64,000 nt of DNA. Source: a virus. Of the stretch, positions 29,863-37,460 are shown piece after piece. Under the pieces are notes generated by a model that saw nothing but the letters and a program-made list of their open reading frames with translations, was not told the DNA's origin and ran no database searches. The stretch's first letter is position 1. The number at the start of each line of letters is the position of its first letter. The stretch covers positions 1 to 64,000 of the IMG/VR virus record IMGVR_UViG_3300024495_000015. The stretch is one strand, 5' to 3'. The position numbers and the translations under genes are program-made.

Positions 29863-30827
29863 ATTTTCTTCCAGGTAGTAAATTTAAGTTTTGCTTCTAA
29901 TCCAGAGTAAGTATTTGATTCTATCACATTTTGAACGTTAAGTCCAGATAAAACCATATCATTGATGTCTTTTTCTTTTATTGTTGAAGGCCAGATGACA
30001 ACTTTTTGTCCATCTTCGATAACACGGGAAATTCTTGATAAGATTTCTGAATTACGTGGTTCGTTATCGTATATCCAAACACAATCACAAATACCCCACT
30101 TAGCAACATCACCATCAGCTCCGCAAAGAGCAATCGCGTTGCGAATGAAAGTTGAGTCGAATGGACCTTCGGTGATGTAGACAGTTTCACTTTTTTGGAC
30201 TTCATCAAGACCATAGATTTTTGGTGCATCGTCACTGAGCATTATAGTAATGTATTTAATCTTGCTGGAACTTAAAGATCTTCCTTGAAATCCAACAAGA
30301 GTATTTTGATAGAACAAAGGAATAACAATCCTAGGTTCATCTTTAGAAGTATCATCGAAGACTTCTTTTAGGGAATTAGTCCACGATTTAAACTGATCTG
30401 TGTAATAAAATTTATCCGGGTTTAGTTTTCTATTCTCTAGATACTTTTTTGCATCAGAATTTTCGGATGCTTTTGGTAAGTTTATCTTTGATTTAAACTT
30501 TGGCGCTTCAAATTTAAATACAGGTTCATCGACAACAAAGTTTTTACCCGTATTTCCCGATTTAAATTTTTCGAAAGTATATTGTTTATAGATTACGGAA
30601 TCAATTTGCTTTAAAAAATTATTAAAAGAAATATTAATACCACAGTTATGACACTTAAAGTTTGTATTAGTTTTTACTTGGTATAAATATCCTCTTGCTT
30701 TGGTTTTATTTTTTTGAGAATCGCCACAAATAGGACAACGAAAGTTGTAAAGATTATGCTTTACTCTTTTAAATTTTTGAAATCTAGAAGAAATCAAATT
30801 GATGTATTTAACATCAATAAAATCCAT
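29859..30827 (-). CDS. 61: DNA primase (T4 gp61-like)
   Basis: 322 residues. CPICGDSQKNKTKARG with FKCHNCG forms the zinc-binding domain; VYITEGPFDS is the TOPRIM Glu motif and WIYDNEPR the Asp motif. It makes RNA primers for lagging strands together with gp41. Driven by the promoter at 30854. Confidence 0.9.
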   Translation of the reverse strand: MDFIDVKYINLISSRFQKFKRVKHNLYNFRCPICGDSQKNKTKARGYLYQVKTNTNFKCHNCGINISFNNFLKQIDSVIYKQYTFEKFKSGNTGKNFVVDEPVFKFEAPKFKSKINLPKASENSDAKKYLENRKLNPDKFYYTDQFKSWTNSLKEVFDDTSKDEPRIVIPLFYQNTLVGFQGRSLSSSKIKYITIMLSDDAPKIYGLDEVQKSETVYITEGPFDSTFIRNAIALCGADGDVAKWGICDCVWIYDNEPRNSEILSRISRVIEDGQKVVIWPSTIKEKDINDMVLSGLNVQNVIESNTYSGLEAKLKFTTWKKI

Positions 30828-30853
30828 GACAATACACTGTGTGGAGTCTGTTT

Positions 30854-30881
30854 ATTCTACTAGGTTATCGTGTTTTGTCAA
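30854..30881 (-). promoter_or_regulatory. Sigma-70 promoter for gp61-nrdA-nrdB
   Basis: TTGACA (30876-30881) - 16 bases - TAGAAT (30854-30859), minus strand, 27 bases before the gp61 start. Confidence 0.75.
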
Positions 30882-30890
30882 GACACAAAA

Positions 30891-30920
30891 CAGTTATAAG
30901 ACCTGTCCACTTTATAACTG
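30891..30920 (-). repeat. Inverted repeat upstream of the gp61 promoter
   Basis: CAGTTATA - 14 bases - TATAACTG, followed on the minus strand by TTTTGTG. It may be a weak terminator for the 30995 gene or a protein-binding dyad. The 75 bases between it and the gp61 promoter and the 30995 gene hold nothing else. Confidence 0.5.
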
Positions 30921-30994
30921 AGTTTGTAATCTTTTGAAGAGAATATATGGTTGTTTTATTTTTAGTTTTCATTGGCACCAGTGCCAACACTTGA

Positions 30995-31342
30995 TTATTT
31001 AGTTTTAACTTGTTCGGTTAAAGAATTTATTGAAGAATTTATAAAATCTGTTACAAATGGAACAAACAACAAAGCAAGTGCTACAACACCTGCTGCCATC
31101 CATTTGAACTTAGAAAGTTCGTCTACTTTTACTTCAAGTTTACCCATTTTTTCATTGATATCCACATCACTTCTTGCACAATTAAAAATTCTTTCATCAT
31201 GAACTGCAAGCATTTTACAAATATTCTGATTTGTTTCACTGAGAGTTTGAATGGCAGCGTCTACACGCTCTACCATTTCCTCATGAATTTTCACTCTTTC
31301 TTCAAGAACCGCAACTTTAATCTTTGAGTCTTGTCCGAACAT
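30995..31342 (-). CDS. Coiled-coil protein with C-terminal membrane anchor
   Basis: 115 residues: a long amphipathic coiled coil (10-85; VAVLEERVKIHEEMVERVDA) and one membrane segment (about 83-100; WMAAGVVALALLFVPFV). This is the layout of XhlA-like haemolysin/holin-associated proteins, though no sequence identity is claimed. Possibly part of the envelope or lysis apparatus. Confidence 0.58.
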   Translation of the reverse strand: MFGQDSKIKVAVLEERVKIHEEMVERVDAAIQTLSETNQNICKMLAVHDERIFNCARSDVDINEKMGKLEVKVDELSKFKWMAAGVVALALLFVPFVTDFINSSINSLTEQVKTK

Positions 31343-31347
31343 TGTCT

Positions 31348-31563
31348 TTAAGTTGATTGTTTTTTAGGATCCCAACGATTTCTGGAATTTTTTCCTAATC
31401 CAATTATCTTTTTTCTTCTAGTCATTCCCATAACAGGATCAAAACCAGCAGTTGGACCCTTTGCTTGAGCGGATCCAGAAAAACCACCAGATCCTCCTGG
31501 AGCATTTGCGACCATTTGCTCTCTTATTATTTCAATTATCCTGTCCAGTTTCTTCTTTTCCAT
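31348..31563 (-). CDS. Small virion-like protein with GPTAGFDPV motif
   Basis: 71 residues from ATG 31563. An N-terminal helix (MEKKKLDRIIEIIREQM) leads to a Gly/Ser/Ala-rich stretch with KGPTAGFDPVMG and a basic tail. The GPTAGFDPV string is also present in gp23 of this window. Structural role suspected. Confidence 0.55.
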   Translation of the reverse strand: MEKKKLDRIIEIIREQMVANAPGGSGGFSGSAQAKGPTAGFDPVMGMTRRKKIIGLGKNSRNRWDPKKQST

Positions 31564-31936
31564 TGTAGATTTTATACAGTTCGGACAAACAATACATATC
31601 AACCTGAATGTTACTCACACTAGACTTTGGATACTCTGGTAACTTACCCAAAAAAATAATAAAAGATTTAACTACATTCCACAAATCTTTTTCAAGTTTA
31701 AAAAATAACATTGGAGTTGCCGCTTCACCAAATATATTATAGAGAATAATAAAGTGATTTAAAATCAAGTGAGTTTTCAATTCACCTGATTTTTTATATC
31801 GCTTCAATAATCTTTTAATGTACTTAAAATGATTTAAATCTTTATCAAAATCTTCTTTGGTTACCGCTTGAGGATTTTCATAGTTTTTTATTGCAAATAA
31901 AAGAAAATTATCATCATTCAATTCAGTAAATAACAT
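31532..31936 (-). CDS. Conserved hypothetical protein of T4-like cyanophages
   Basis: 134 residues, mostly helical and aromatic: DDNFLLFAIKNYENPQAV, HLILNHFIILYNIFGEAATP, FFKLEKDLW. Not membrane-like despite hydrophobic runs. It overlaps the next gene by 32 bases. Function not recognised. Confidence 0.65.
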   Translation of the reverse strand: MLFTELNDDNFLLFAIKNYENPQAVTKEDFDKDLNHFKYIKRLLKRYKKSGELKTHLILNHFIILYNIFGEAATPMLFFKLEKDLWNVVKSFIIFLGKLPEYPKSSVSNIQVDMYCLSELYKIYNGKEETGQDN

Positions 31937-31948
31937 AGACTATTAAAT

Positions 31949-32713
31949 TCAAGCAGGTGGATAAAGTGGAGTATTACCAGTAGTAATTCCAGACATTGCA
32001 ACAAGAACTTCGGTCTTGACTCTCATTTCACCTTCAACTCCCATGTAAGTTGTAACCCCAACCCATCCCTCATGAGTTAAAGCGTATGAAGTTCCTTGTG
32101 CTACTTCAATTCCAGCATCAGCAACACCATAAACTGATCTAGCATATCCATCAGCAAGTCTTGCGAATCTTAATATATCACCTGTACTAATTCCAGCACT
32201 AATTGTTGAAGCAAGAGAAATTGTCGTTGCTCCAATGCTATTAATAACAACATTATTACCATTGTTTACTAGAGCATCACCAACAACTACTCCAGTTGCC
32301 CCATTTAAAACACTTGACGAAATAACATTTGTTCCAATTCCAGCAGATGCTGTTGCAGTTCCAGTATATGTAATTGGTGAAAAACTTCTAGCGGCAATAT
32401 TTGCTGCACTGAATGTACTATCGAGAACAGTATACTTAGGTAATTCGCTAATATCAAATTGAACTCCAGAAATAGTAGCACCGCTTAAATTGGAGGTAGA
32501 AGCAATTGAAAGTTGTGTTGCACTTGTAATTCCCACAATTACAGCATCACCATAATAAGTACCCGTTCTAGATCCAAAACGAATAACATCACCAACTGCT
32601 GCAGCACCTGCATTGCCAAAAGTAGTACCACTACCGGTCACAGTCAAAGTTTGATAGTCTAAAGATACTGTACCACCAGAACCTTTAGCATCATTATTTC
32701 CCCAGAGTGCCAT
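31949..32713 (-). CDS. Virion structural protein, Ser/Thr/Gly-rich
   Basis: 254 residues, low-complexity beta-rich sequence (VTGSGTTFGNAG, VGDVIRFGSRTG twice with variation: VGDVIRFG and TGDILRFA). The end, HEGWVGVTTYMGVEGEMR then VLVAMSG, is a pattern typical of cyanophage structural proteins. Two repeat halves suggest a duplicated beta domain. Late promoter at 32748. Confidence 0.68.
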   Translation of the reverse strand: MALWGNNDAKGSGGTVSLDYQTLTVTGSGTTFGNAGAAAVGDVIRFGSRTGTYYGDAVIVGITSATQLSIASTSNLSGATISGVQFDISELPKYTVLDSTFSAANIAARSFSPITYTGTATASAGIGTNVISSSVLNGATGVVVGDALVNNGNNVVINSIGATTISLASTISAGISTGDILRFARLADGYARSVYGVADAGIEVAQGTSYALTHEGWVGVTTYMGVEGEMRVKTEVLVAMSGITTGNTPLYPPA

Positions 32714-32747
32714 GTTCTTTCTTCCGTAAAAGTTATTTGCTAAAAAT

Positions 32748-32755
32748 TATTTATA
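32748..32755 (-). promoter_or_regulatory. T4-type late promoter fused to a terminator
   Basis: Exact TATAAATA directly after a terminator U-tract (TTTTTTTTATAAATA), 35 bases before the 31949-32713 gene. Confidence 0.75.
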
Positions 32756-32760
32756 AAAAA

Positions 32761-32785
32761 AAGAGACCTTACTTTTTGGTCTCTT
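32761..32785 (-). terminator. Intrinsic terminator
   Basis: AAGAGACC / GGTCTCTT, 8-bp stem, 9-base loop, then eight T on the minus strand; overlaps the end of the 32769 mini-gene. Confidence 0.88.
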
Positions 32786-32933
32786 TATGTAAAACAACCC
32801 TCAAAAAATTAGTTGTCAGATCAAGTAATCCATTTTCCTCAAATCTTTTTGTTTTTGCTAACCACTCGGAAGTGGTTAGCAGTAGACCGAGAACAATGGT
32901 AACTCCCCAGTTGGTCACAAAACAAGTAATCAT
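32769..32933 (-). CDS. Small membrane protein (54 aa)
   Basis: MITCFVTNWGVTIVLGLLLT then SEWLAKTKRF and a basic tail. One membrane helix. Overlaps the upstream gene in ATGA and ends inside the terminator stem. Confidence 0.55.
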   Translation of the reverse strand: MITCFVTNWGVTIVLGLLLTTSEWLAKTKRFEENGLLDLTTNFLRVVLHKETKK

Positions 32934-33103
32934 GCTTGTGGCGTAAAGAGTTTATCCTTTACAAGATCATAAACTACATTATCAATGCTATTATCTGTAC
33001 TATCAACATACTTTTTAAGTAAGTCAAGAACAAGATTTTTAACTGCTGGATGTGTCGCGATTTGAATTAAAAGTGGTTTTACCACTGCAACTACTGCGCC
33101 CAT
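32930..33103 (-). CDS. Small hypothetical protein (57 aa)
   Basis: MGAVVAVVKPLLIQIATHPA, VLDLLKKYVDSTDN and a tail in FTPQA. An optimal GGAGG Shine-Dalgarno lies 7 bases before the ATG. Amphipathic helix, perhaps membrane-peripheral. Unknown. Confidence 0.6.
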   Translation of the reverse strand: MGAVVAVVKPLLIQIATHPAVKNLVLDLLKKYVDSTDNSIDNVVYDLVKDKLFTPQA

Positions 33104-33142
33104 GATGTTCCTCCGTAAGAGAGTATCCTATCTTATTTAGGA

Positions 33143-34843
33143 TTACATTAAAGATCCTTTACCATGTTTGGAAATCATTTGTTGTCTCACAAAATCTAAC
33201 GCTCTTTGGGAGGTCTCTTTATGTCTTTTCATTCTTGCTTCTCTTTCTGCTGGAGTTTCTGGTTTTGATGCAGATTGTTTTGCAGGAGATGTTGAAGAAC
33301 GAGCACCCATTCCACCACGCTCAAGTTGTCTATCCTTCATTCGATCAGAATCTTCTTCAGAAACAGTTTCTGGTTTTCTTTGCTTCATTAATGCTTGTTT
33401 TCTAAGAGTAGCAATCCTAGTGTCAAGAGAAGCTCTTTGTTTTTGAACTTGAAGTTCTTGAGGGGTTAATGCAGTAGAATCTGCGACTGCTTCTTCAACT
33501 TTTTTAGGAATTCTTTCATGTTTTGTTTTTGCAAAATCACGAATTTTTTTCTCACTCATATCATCAACAATTTTAAGAACAGCATCACTTACTTCAGATC
33601 TTGGAGTCTGACCTCTTTTTACCGAAAGAGCAAGTCCAAATATTTTTTGCTGCTGCTCACTAGCAGCTTTTTCATTGATTACTTCCTCAGATACTGCTTT
33701 TTTAATTTTTTTAGCAGCAGTAACAGTTCCAGTAACACCAGATTTTACGCCTTTACCAAATTCAGATGCTCCTTTTGCAGCAACTCTTAGTGCTTTTCCT
33801 GCAGTTTGAGTTGCTGCACGATGCCTTTCCATTCCAGATTGGTATGCTTTTACTGCGCCAAAAATTCCTTTTGCAATTGCATCTCTTACTGGTTTCTTAG
33901 ATGGTTGCTTTTCAACAGCTTTTTTAATAGCAACTGATTTTTTTCTGACAGTTGACGATGCAGGACTTGACTTAAATCTTCGAGTAGTTCCATACTTTTG
34001 AACTGCTGCCTTTGTTGCTTGAGACGGTGCAGTTCCTTTTGGAAGTTTTTGAGGACTTTTCTTTTTACCAAGTAAAGTTCTTGCTTCGTTTAATGTATAT
34101 TCTTCCGAAATTTCAAAAACAAAATTTACAAATTCCTCAAGCCCAAGTTCTTCAATAAGAATATCTAAACCTTCTTCATTTAAACCCTGTTCATAAAAAT
34201 ATTCAGTCGCAATATCAACAGTTTCAGTAAGAACTTCTTCATCAAGTTCTACCATTTCAATCAATGTTCCACCAAGATTTTCAACTGATTCACCTATTTT
34301 AATACCAGACCCAATTGCACTTGTTTTTATTTTATTTTTTACTTGCTTTTCAACAATTTTTTGATTTTCCTTATTATCAACTTTATCGGTAATTTCAACC
34401 AAATCTTCTCTCCAATTGGAGAATCCTTCTTTTGCAACTTTTTTGCTTCCACCCATTTCATCCTTACCCAACCTACCCGCAATTACATCACCTCTAGTTA
34501 CTTTGTCATATGGAGGATAATTATTTGCAAGATTGCCATCATTTGTTTTCTTCGCTTCTTCCATTTTTTGCTTCGCTTTATCTCTCAAAGCCTTCTTCAT
34601 GGATTCTTTTTCATTACCATCCTTGTCAAAATCCAAGTAATCTGGTTTTGCTGCTTCCTTGATACCTTTCTTTTCTCTCATTGCCTTTGCTTTTGCAAGT
34701 GTTCTTTCTCTGGCAGCATCTTGCTCACTTTTAGGAATAGCAGTCACTGCACCAAGTCTTTCTGCAGGTTTACCAGGAACTGCAGATTCAGAAACTTGCT
34801 CCAGATATACTCTGGAAATATCATTCAGAGGATTGGTTGACAT
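33143..34843 (-). CDS. Large basic mosaic protein with DUF3008-like segment and prohead-protease-like sites
   Basis: 566 residues. Parts in order: N-terminal L/I-rich region with VYLEQVSE; YLDFDKDGNEKESMKK; an acidic region (185-250); the site LNE|A at 251-254; then a Lys/Ala/Ser-rich basic region (255-390); a DUF3008-like module (QQKIFGLALSVKRGQTPRSE, KIRDFAKTKHE); and a basic tail. The T4-type consensus L-x-E|A precedes the basic half, so it may be matured inside the head. No enzymatic motif. Confidence 0.6.
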   Translation of the reverse strand: MSTNPLNDISRVYLEQVSESAVPGKPAERLGAVTAIPKSEQDAARERTLAKAKAMREKKGIKEAAKPDYLDFDKDGNEKESMKKALRDKAKQKMEEAKKTNDGNLANNYPPYDKVTRGDVIAGRLGKDEMGGSKKVAKEGFSNWREDLVEITDKVDNKENQKIVEKQVKNKIKTSAIGSGIKIGESVENLGGTLIEMVELDEEVLTETVDIATEYFYEQGLNEEGLDILIEELGLEEFVNFVFEISEEYTLNEARTLLGKKKSPQKLPKGTAPSQATKAAVQKYGTTRRFKSSPASSTVRKKSVAIKKAVEKQPSKKPVRDAIAKGIFGAVKAYQSGMERHRAATQTAGKALRVAAKGASEFGKGVKSGVTGTVTAAKKIKKAVSEEVINEKAASEQQQKIFGLALSVKRGQTPRSEVSDAVLKIVDDMSEKKIRDFAKTKHERIPKKVEEAVADSTALTPQELQVQKQRASLDTRIATLRKQALMKQRKPETVSEEDSDRMKDRQLERGGMGARSSTSPAKQSASKPETPAEREARMKRHKETSQRALDFVRQQMISKHGKGSLM

Positions 34844-34855
34844 CTTAATAAGTAC

Positions 34856-36133
34856 TTACTTTTTTGCCTTATACTTATTTATGAAATTGGTTCCATATGA
34901 CTTTCCTCCAAATTGGAGATATTGTTTATTAGTTCCAACCGATCCTGGAGTCATTTTTGCATAGTGTTTAAATGCACCAAGAGTTCCAACAAGAGTATTT
35001 GGATGTACTTTATCTCTCATTGGACTATTCATTTCTACTTCAGAATATTCCATCAAATCTTTGATCCAAGATTTAAACATATATCCTTCTTCCGTCACAC
35101 ATATCAAATGATTAGTTCCTCTACGCATTACTTCACCAATTAATCCTGTATTTAAATTTTGAATTTTATCGCCTATTTTAAATATTTTTCCCTTTACATA
35201 ATTTTCACGAAGATTTTTCATATCATACTTAGGGGCAATATCCCATAGAGAATAACTTTCCTTTTTAACCTTAGATTTCTTAACTTTCATTCCCTGTCGA
35301 ACAGCATCAAAAAGTGTTTGTGTTTCTCCATCATCTAATGTTTTTGGTGTTCCTCTACGGAAAGAATTAAAATCATTATCTAATACTGCTTTTCTCATTT
35401 TAGATGCAGACATTCCCTCGATACCTTCTGCATCAGCATCTCTTACTCCAGCAGATACAACTCGAATTAAATCAAAATTATATAGTTCTCCATTATATTT
35501 TTGGGCAAGGTTTTCAAATTCTGCCTGACGATCAGAACCCACAACAATATTCACACTAGTATATCCTTCTTCTTGTGCTGCAACAAGAACATCAAAGATT
35601 GTTCTCATATATGGGTCATTAATAATGTTCTCCTCAAAATCTGGGAACATTTTTTTCATGTAAGAAATTTTGATATCAGGATCTAGTGGATTTTTCTTTG
35701 GATCTTGAGTTCTTGAAGGATAAATCTTAATATCTCCACCAACAGAAATCCTCTTTGCCGACTTAAGAAGTTTATCATGACCAATTGTTGGTGGGTTAAA
35801 GCGACCAAAAACAATAGTAAGTGGTGATAGTTCTTCTTCAGGTTGCTCTTCTGGTGCTTGTCCTGATACCGCTTGAGGTTGTGGTGCAGGTGCTTGTGTT
35901 GCTTGAGTTGCTTGAGGTAATTGAGTTTTTGCTTGTTTATTTACTGGTTGCTTTTCTCCCTTTGTCGGTCTACCATCAGTGAATTTAAGTTTCCCTTCTT
36001 CTGTTCTTGCAACTGTTTTGCCAGATCTATCTACCCATCCACCATGACCATCTCCACGCAATCCAAGTTTTTTCGCCTGCATAGATGCTTGCGATTGCGT
36101 TGCTTCTGATAAAAATTGGAAGAAACTCTTCAT
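34856..36133 (-). CDS. Nucleotidyltransferase-like protein with capsid-targeting-like N-terminus
   Basis: 425 residues. The first 11, MKSFFQFLSEA, match the T4 internal-protein targeting sequence pattern (MKTYQEFIAE|A) with the L-x-E|A cut at the same place. A Gln/Pro/Ala-rich linker (65-105) leads to a cytidylyltransferase fold: LTIVFGRFNPPTIGHDKLL with the x-x-G-H nucleotide motif, VVGSDRQAEF and EGMSASKMRKAV (S-x-S/T-x-x-R). The C-terminal third (305-425) is unassigned. NMN- or phosphopantetheine-type substrates are possible. Confidence 0.7.
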   Translation of the reverse strand: MKSFFQFLSEATQSQASMQAKKLGLRGDGHGGWVDRSGKTVARTEEGKLKFTDGRPTKGEKQPVNKQAKTQLPQATQATQAPAPQPQAVSGQAPEEQPEEELSPLTIVFGRFNPPTIGHDKLLKSAKRISVGGDIKIYPSRTQDPKKNPLDPDIKISYMKKMFPDFEENIINDPYMRTIFDVLVAAQEEGYTSVNIVVGSDRQAEFENLAQKYNGELYNFDLIRVVSAGVRDADAEGIEGMSASKMRKAVLDNDFNSFRRGTPKTLDDGETQTLFDAVRQGMKVKKSKVKKESYSLWDIAPKYDMKNLRENYVKGKIFKIGDKIQNLNTGLIGEVMRRGTNHLICVTEEGYMFKSWIKDLMEYSEVEMNSPMRDKVHPNTLVGTLGAFKHYAKMTPGSVGTNKQYLQFGGKSYGTNFINKYKAKK

Positions 36134-36181
36134 ATTGTTTATTTTTATACTTTTATTTATTTTTTTCTGCTTTTATATTTA

Positions 36182-36255
36182 TGGAGAATAGGAGACTCGA
36201 ACTCCTGACATCCTGCTTGCAAAGCAGGCGCTCTACCAGACTGAGCTAATTCCCC
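36182..36255 (-). tRNA. tRNA-Ala (TGC)
   Basis: 74 bases. Acceptor GGGGAAT/ATTCTCC, D arm GCTC...GAGC, anticodon stem CCTGC/GCAGG with loop TTTGCAA, T arm AGGAG/CTCCT with TTCGAGT. It stands alone, 12 kb from the tRNA island, between two virion-type genes. Confidence 0.94.
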
Positions 36256-36265
36256 AAGTTTAGAC

Positions 36266-36294
36266 ATTATAAAACCCCTCAACTAAAAAGTCAA
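36266..36294 (-). promoter_or_regulatory. Sigma-70 promoter for tRNA-Ala, fused to a terminator
   Basis: TTGACT (36289-36294) - 17 bases - TATAAT (36266-36271), minus strand. The -35 is part of the ascending arm of the hairpin at 36273-36300. Confidence 0.8.
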
Positions 36295-36300
36295 GGGGTT
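36273..36300 (-). terminator. Intrinsic terminator after the 36324 gene
   Basis: AACCCCTTGACT / AGTTGAGGGGTT with a TTTT loop, a 12-bp stem allowing two G-T pairs, then TTAT. Carries the next promoter's -35. Confidence 0.75.
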
Positions 36301-36323
36301 AAAGCAACCTTCCGATTTATTTA

Positions 36324-37220
36324 TCAGATAGTTTCAGTAACCATAATTTTCAATGCTTCTTCTCTAGTGTTACCTTGCTCCATCAATTCGGCAAGAGTTG
36401 TATCAAATACATCAACTTCTTCAGTTGCCATTCTTGAAGCAAGTTTTGAAGCACCAGAAGCAACTCCAGATGCAGCTGCTCCTACTGCTTTTTTAACACC
36501 TCTCTTTGTTCTTGCTGCAGTGTACTTAGCACTTTGCTTTGCTTTTCCAGCAACATCAGATGCTGCTTGTCCTGCTTTTCTTGCAGCACTATAAGCACCT
36601 ACTTGCGCTTGAGCGATTTTCTTCTTAATTCTACCTTTAATATCAGCAGCAACTTTTGCTCTCAGTCCTCTTCTCTTTTCAGGATCCTTCGATCTTGCAG
36701 CCATTCCTGCAGCAGGGTGAAGACCTCTCTTTGTTGCATATGCAGCTGCTGGTCTATCAACAGCACGGAACTTTGCTTCTTTTCCAGCTTCCTTTGCTTT
36801 TGCAACTGCTGCTTTACCAGCAGACTTTGCTTTTCCAAGTGCAGACTTAACAGCACCTTTTACTTTAGCAATTTTTTCTGCTCTCTTTTCCTTTCTGACT
36901 ACAGATGCGCCTGCCTTTCTTGCTTGACTTGCCGCTTTTTCTGAAGATTGTGCATACTGCTTTCTTGCCGCAGCACGAGCACTCATATCAACTCTTGCTT
37001 CCGAAAGAACTTCTTCAAAGATTTCTTCCACTTCATCAAAATCATATCCTTCTTCAAGCATTTCATCAATTGTTTCTTCTACAATTGTATCAATTTCTTC
37101 GTCAGTAAGATCTTCAATGCCAGCAAACTCATCTGACATTTCTTCCAACTCATCTCTAAGATCTTCATCATAAATTGCACTATATGCTTCACACAAACCT
37201 CTAAGTTCTTTAGAATCCAT
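36324..37220 (-). CDS. Histone-H1-like basic protein with acidic propeptide-like N-terminus
   Basis: 298 residues. Residues 1-74 are very acidic and contain LCE|A (9-12) and VLSE|A (72-75), both of the T4 prohead-protease form L-x-E|A. Residues 75-265 are Lys/Ala/Arg-rich (GAVKSALGKAKSAGKAAVAK), like histone H1 tails, and the end is acidic again. After cutting at 74 the main product would be a DNA-condensing internal head protein (inference). Late promoter at 37249. Confidence 0.65.
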   Translation of the reverse strand: MDSKELRGLCEAYSAIYDEDLRDELEEMSDEFAGIEDLTDEEIDTIVEETIDEMLEEGYDFDEVEEIFEEVLSEARVDMSARAAARKQYAQSSEKAASQARKAGASVVRKEKRAEKIAKVKGAVKSALGKAKSAGKAAVAKAKEAGKEAKFRAVDRPAAAYATKRGLHPAAGMAARSKDPEKRRGLRAKVAADIKGRIKKKIAQAQVGAYSAARKAGQAASDVAGKAKQSAKYTAARTKRGVKKAVGAAASGVASGASKLASRMATEEVDVFDTTLAELMEQGNTREEALKIMVTETI

Positions 37221-37248
37221 TTGAAAGTTTTTAGTAATTCTGTATATT

Positions 37249-37256
37249 TATTTATA
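37249..37256 (-). promoter_or_regulatory. T4-type late promoter fused to a terminator
   Basis: Exact TATAAATA directly after the terminator U-tract (TTTTTTTATAAATA), 29 bases before the histone-like gene. Confidence 0.75.
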
Positions 37257-37262
37257 AAAAAA

Positions 37263-37276
37263 GACCCCGAAGGATC
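37263..37276 (-). terminator. Intrinsic terminator with UUCG tetraloop
   Basis: GATCC-TTCG-GGGTC-type hairpin on the minus strand closing a C(UUCG)G loop, then seven T. It overlaps the stop codon of the 37275 gene. Confidence 0.75.
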
Positions 37277-37460
37277 AAATACCAAGAACAGCACCAATAT
37301 TATCGTCAAGTTGTTGAATTACTTCACGAATATCAATTACACGCGGAGGAACACTCACTTCATCATAAGTATATCCTTTTTGTGCATCAAACAAAACTTG
37401 ACGAACTGCTGCTGCTGCACGAGCATCCATTTTAATTGTTACTTGTTTTTCTTTAGTCAT
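37275..37460 (-). CDS. Conserved hypothetical protein
   Basis: 61 residues: MTKEKQVTIKMDARAAAAVR, FDAQKGYTYDEVSVPPR and VIDIREVIQQL. Helix-strand-helix pattern, no known domain. Overlaps mazG by 4 bases. Confidence 0.65.
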   Translation of the reverse strand: MTKEKQVTIKMDARAAAAVRQVLFDAQKGYTYDEVSVPPRVIDIREVIQQLDDNIGAVLGI

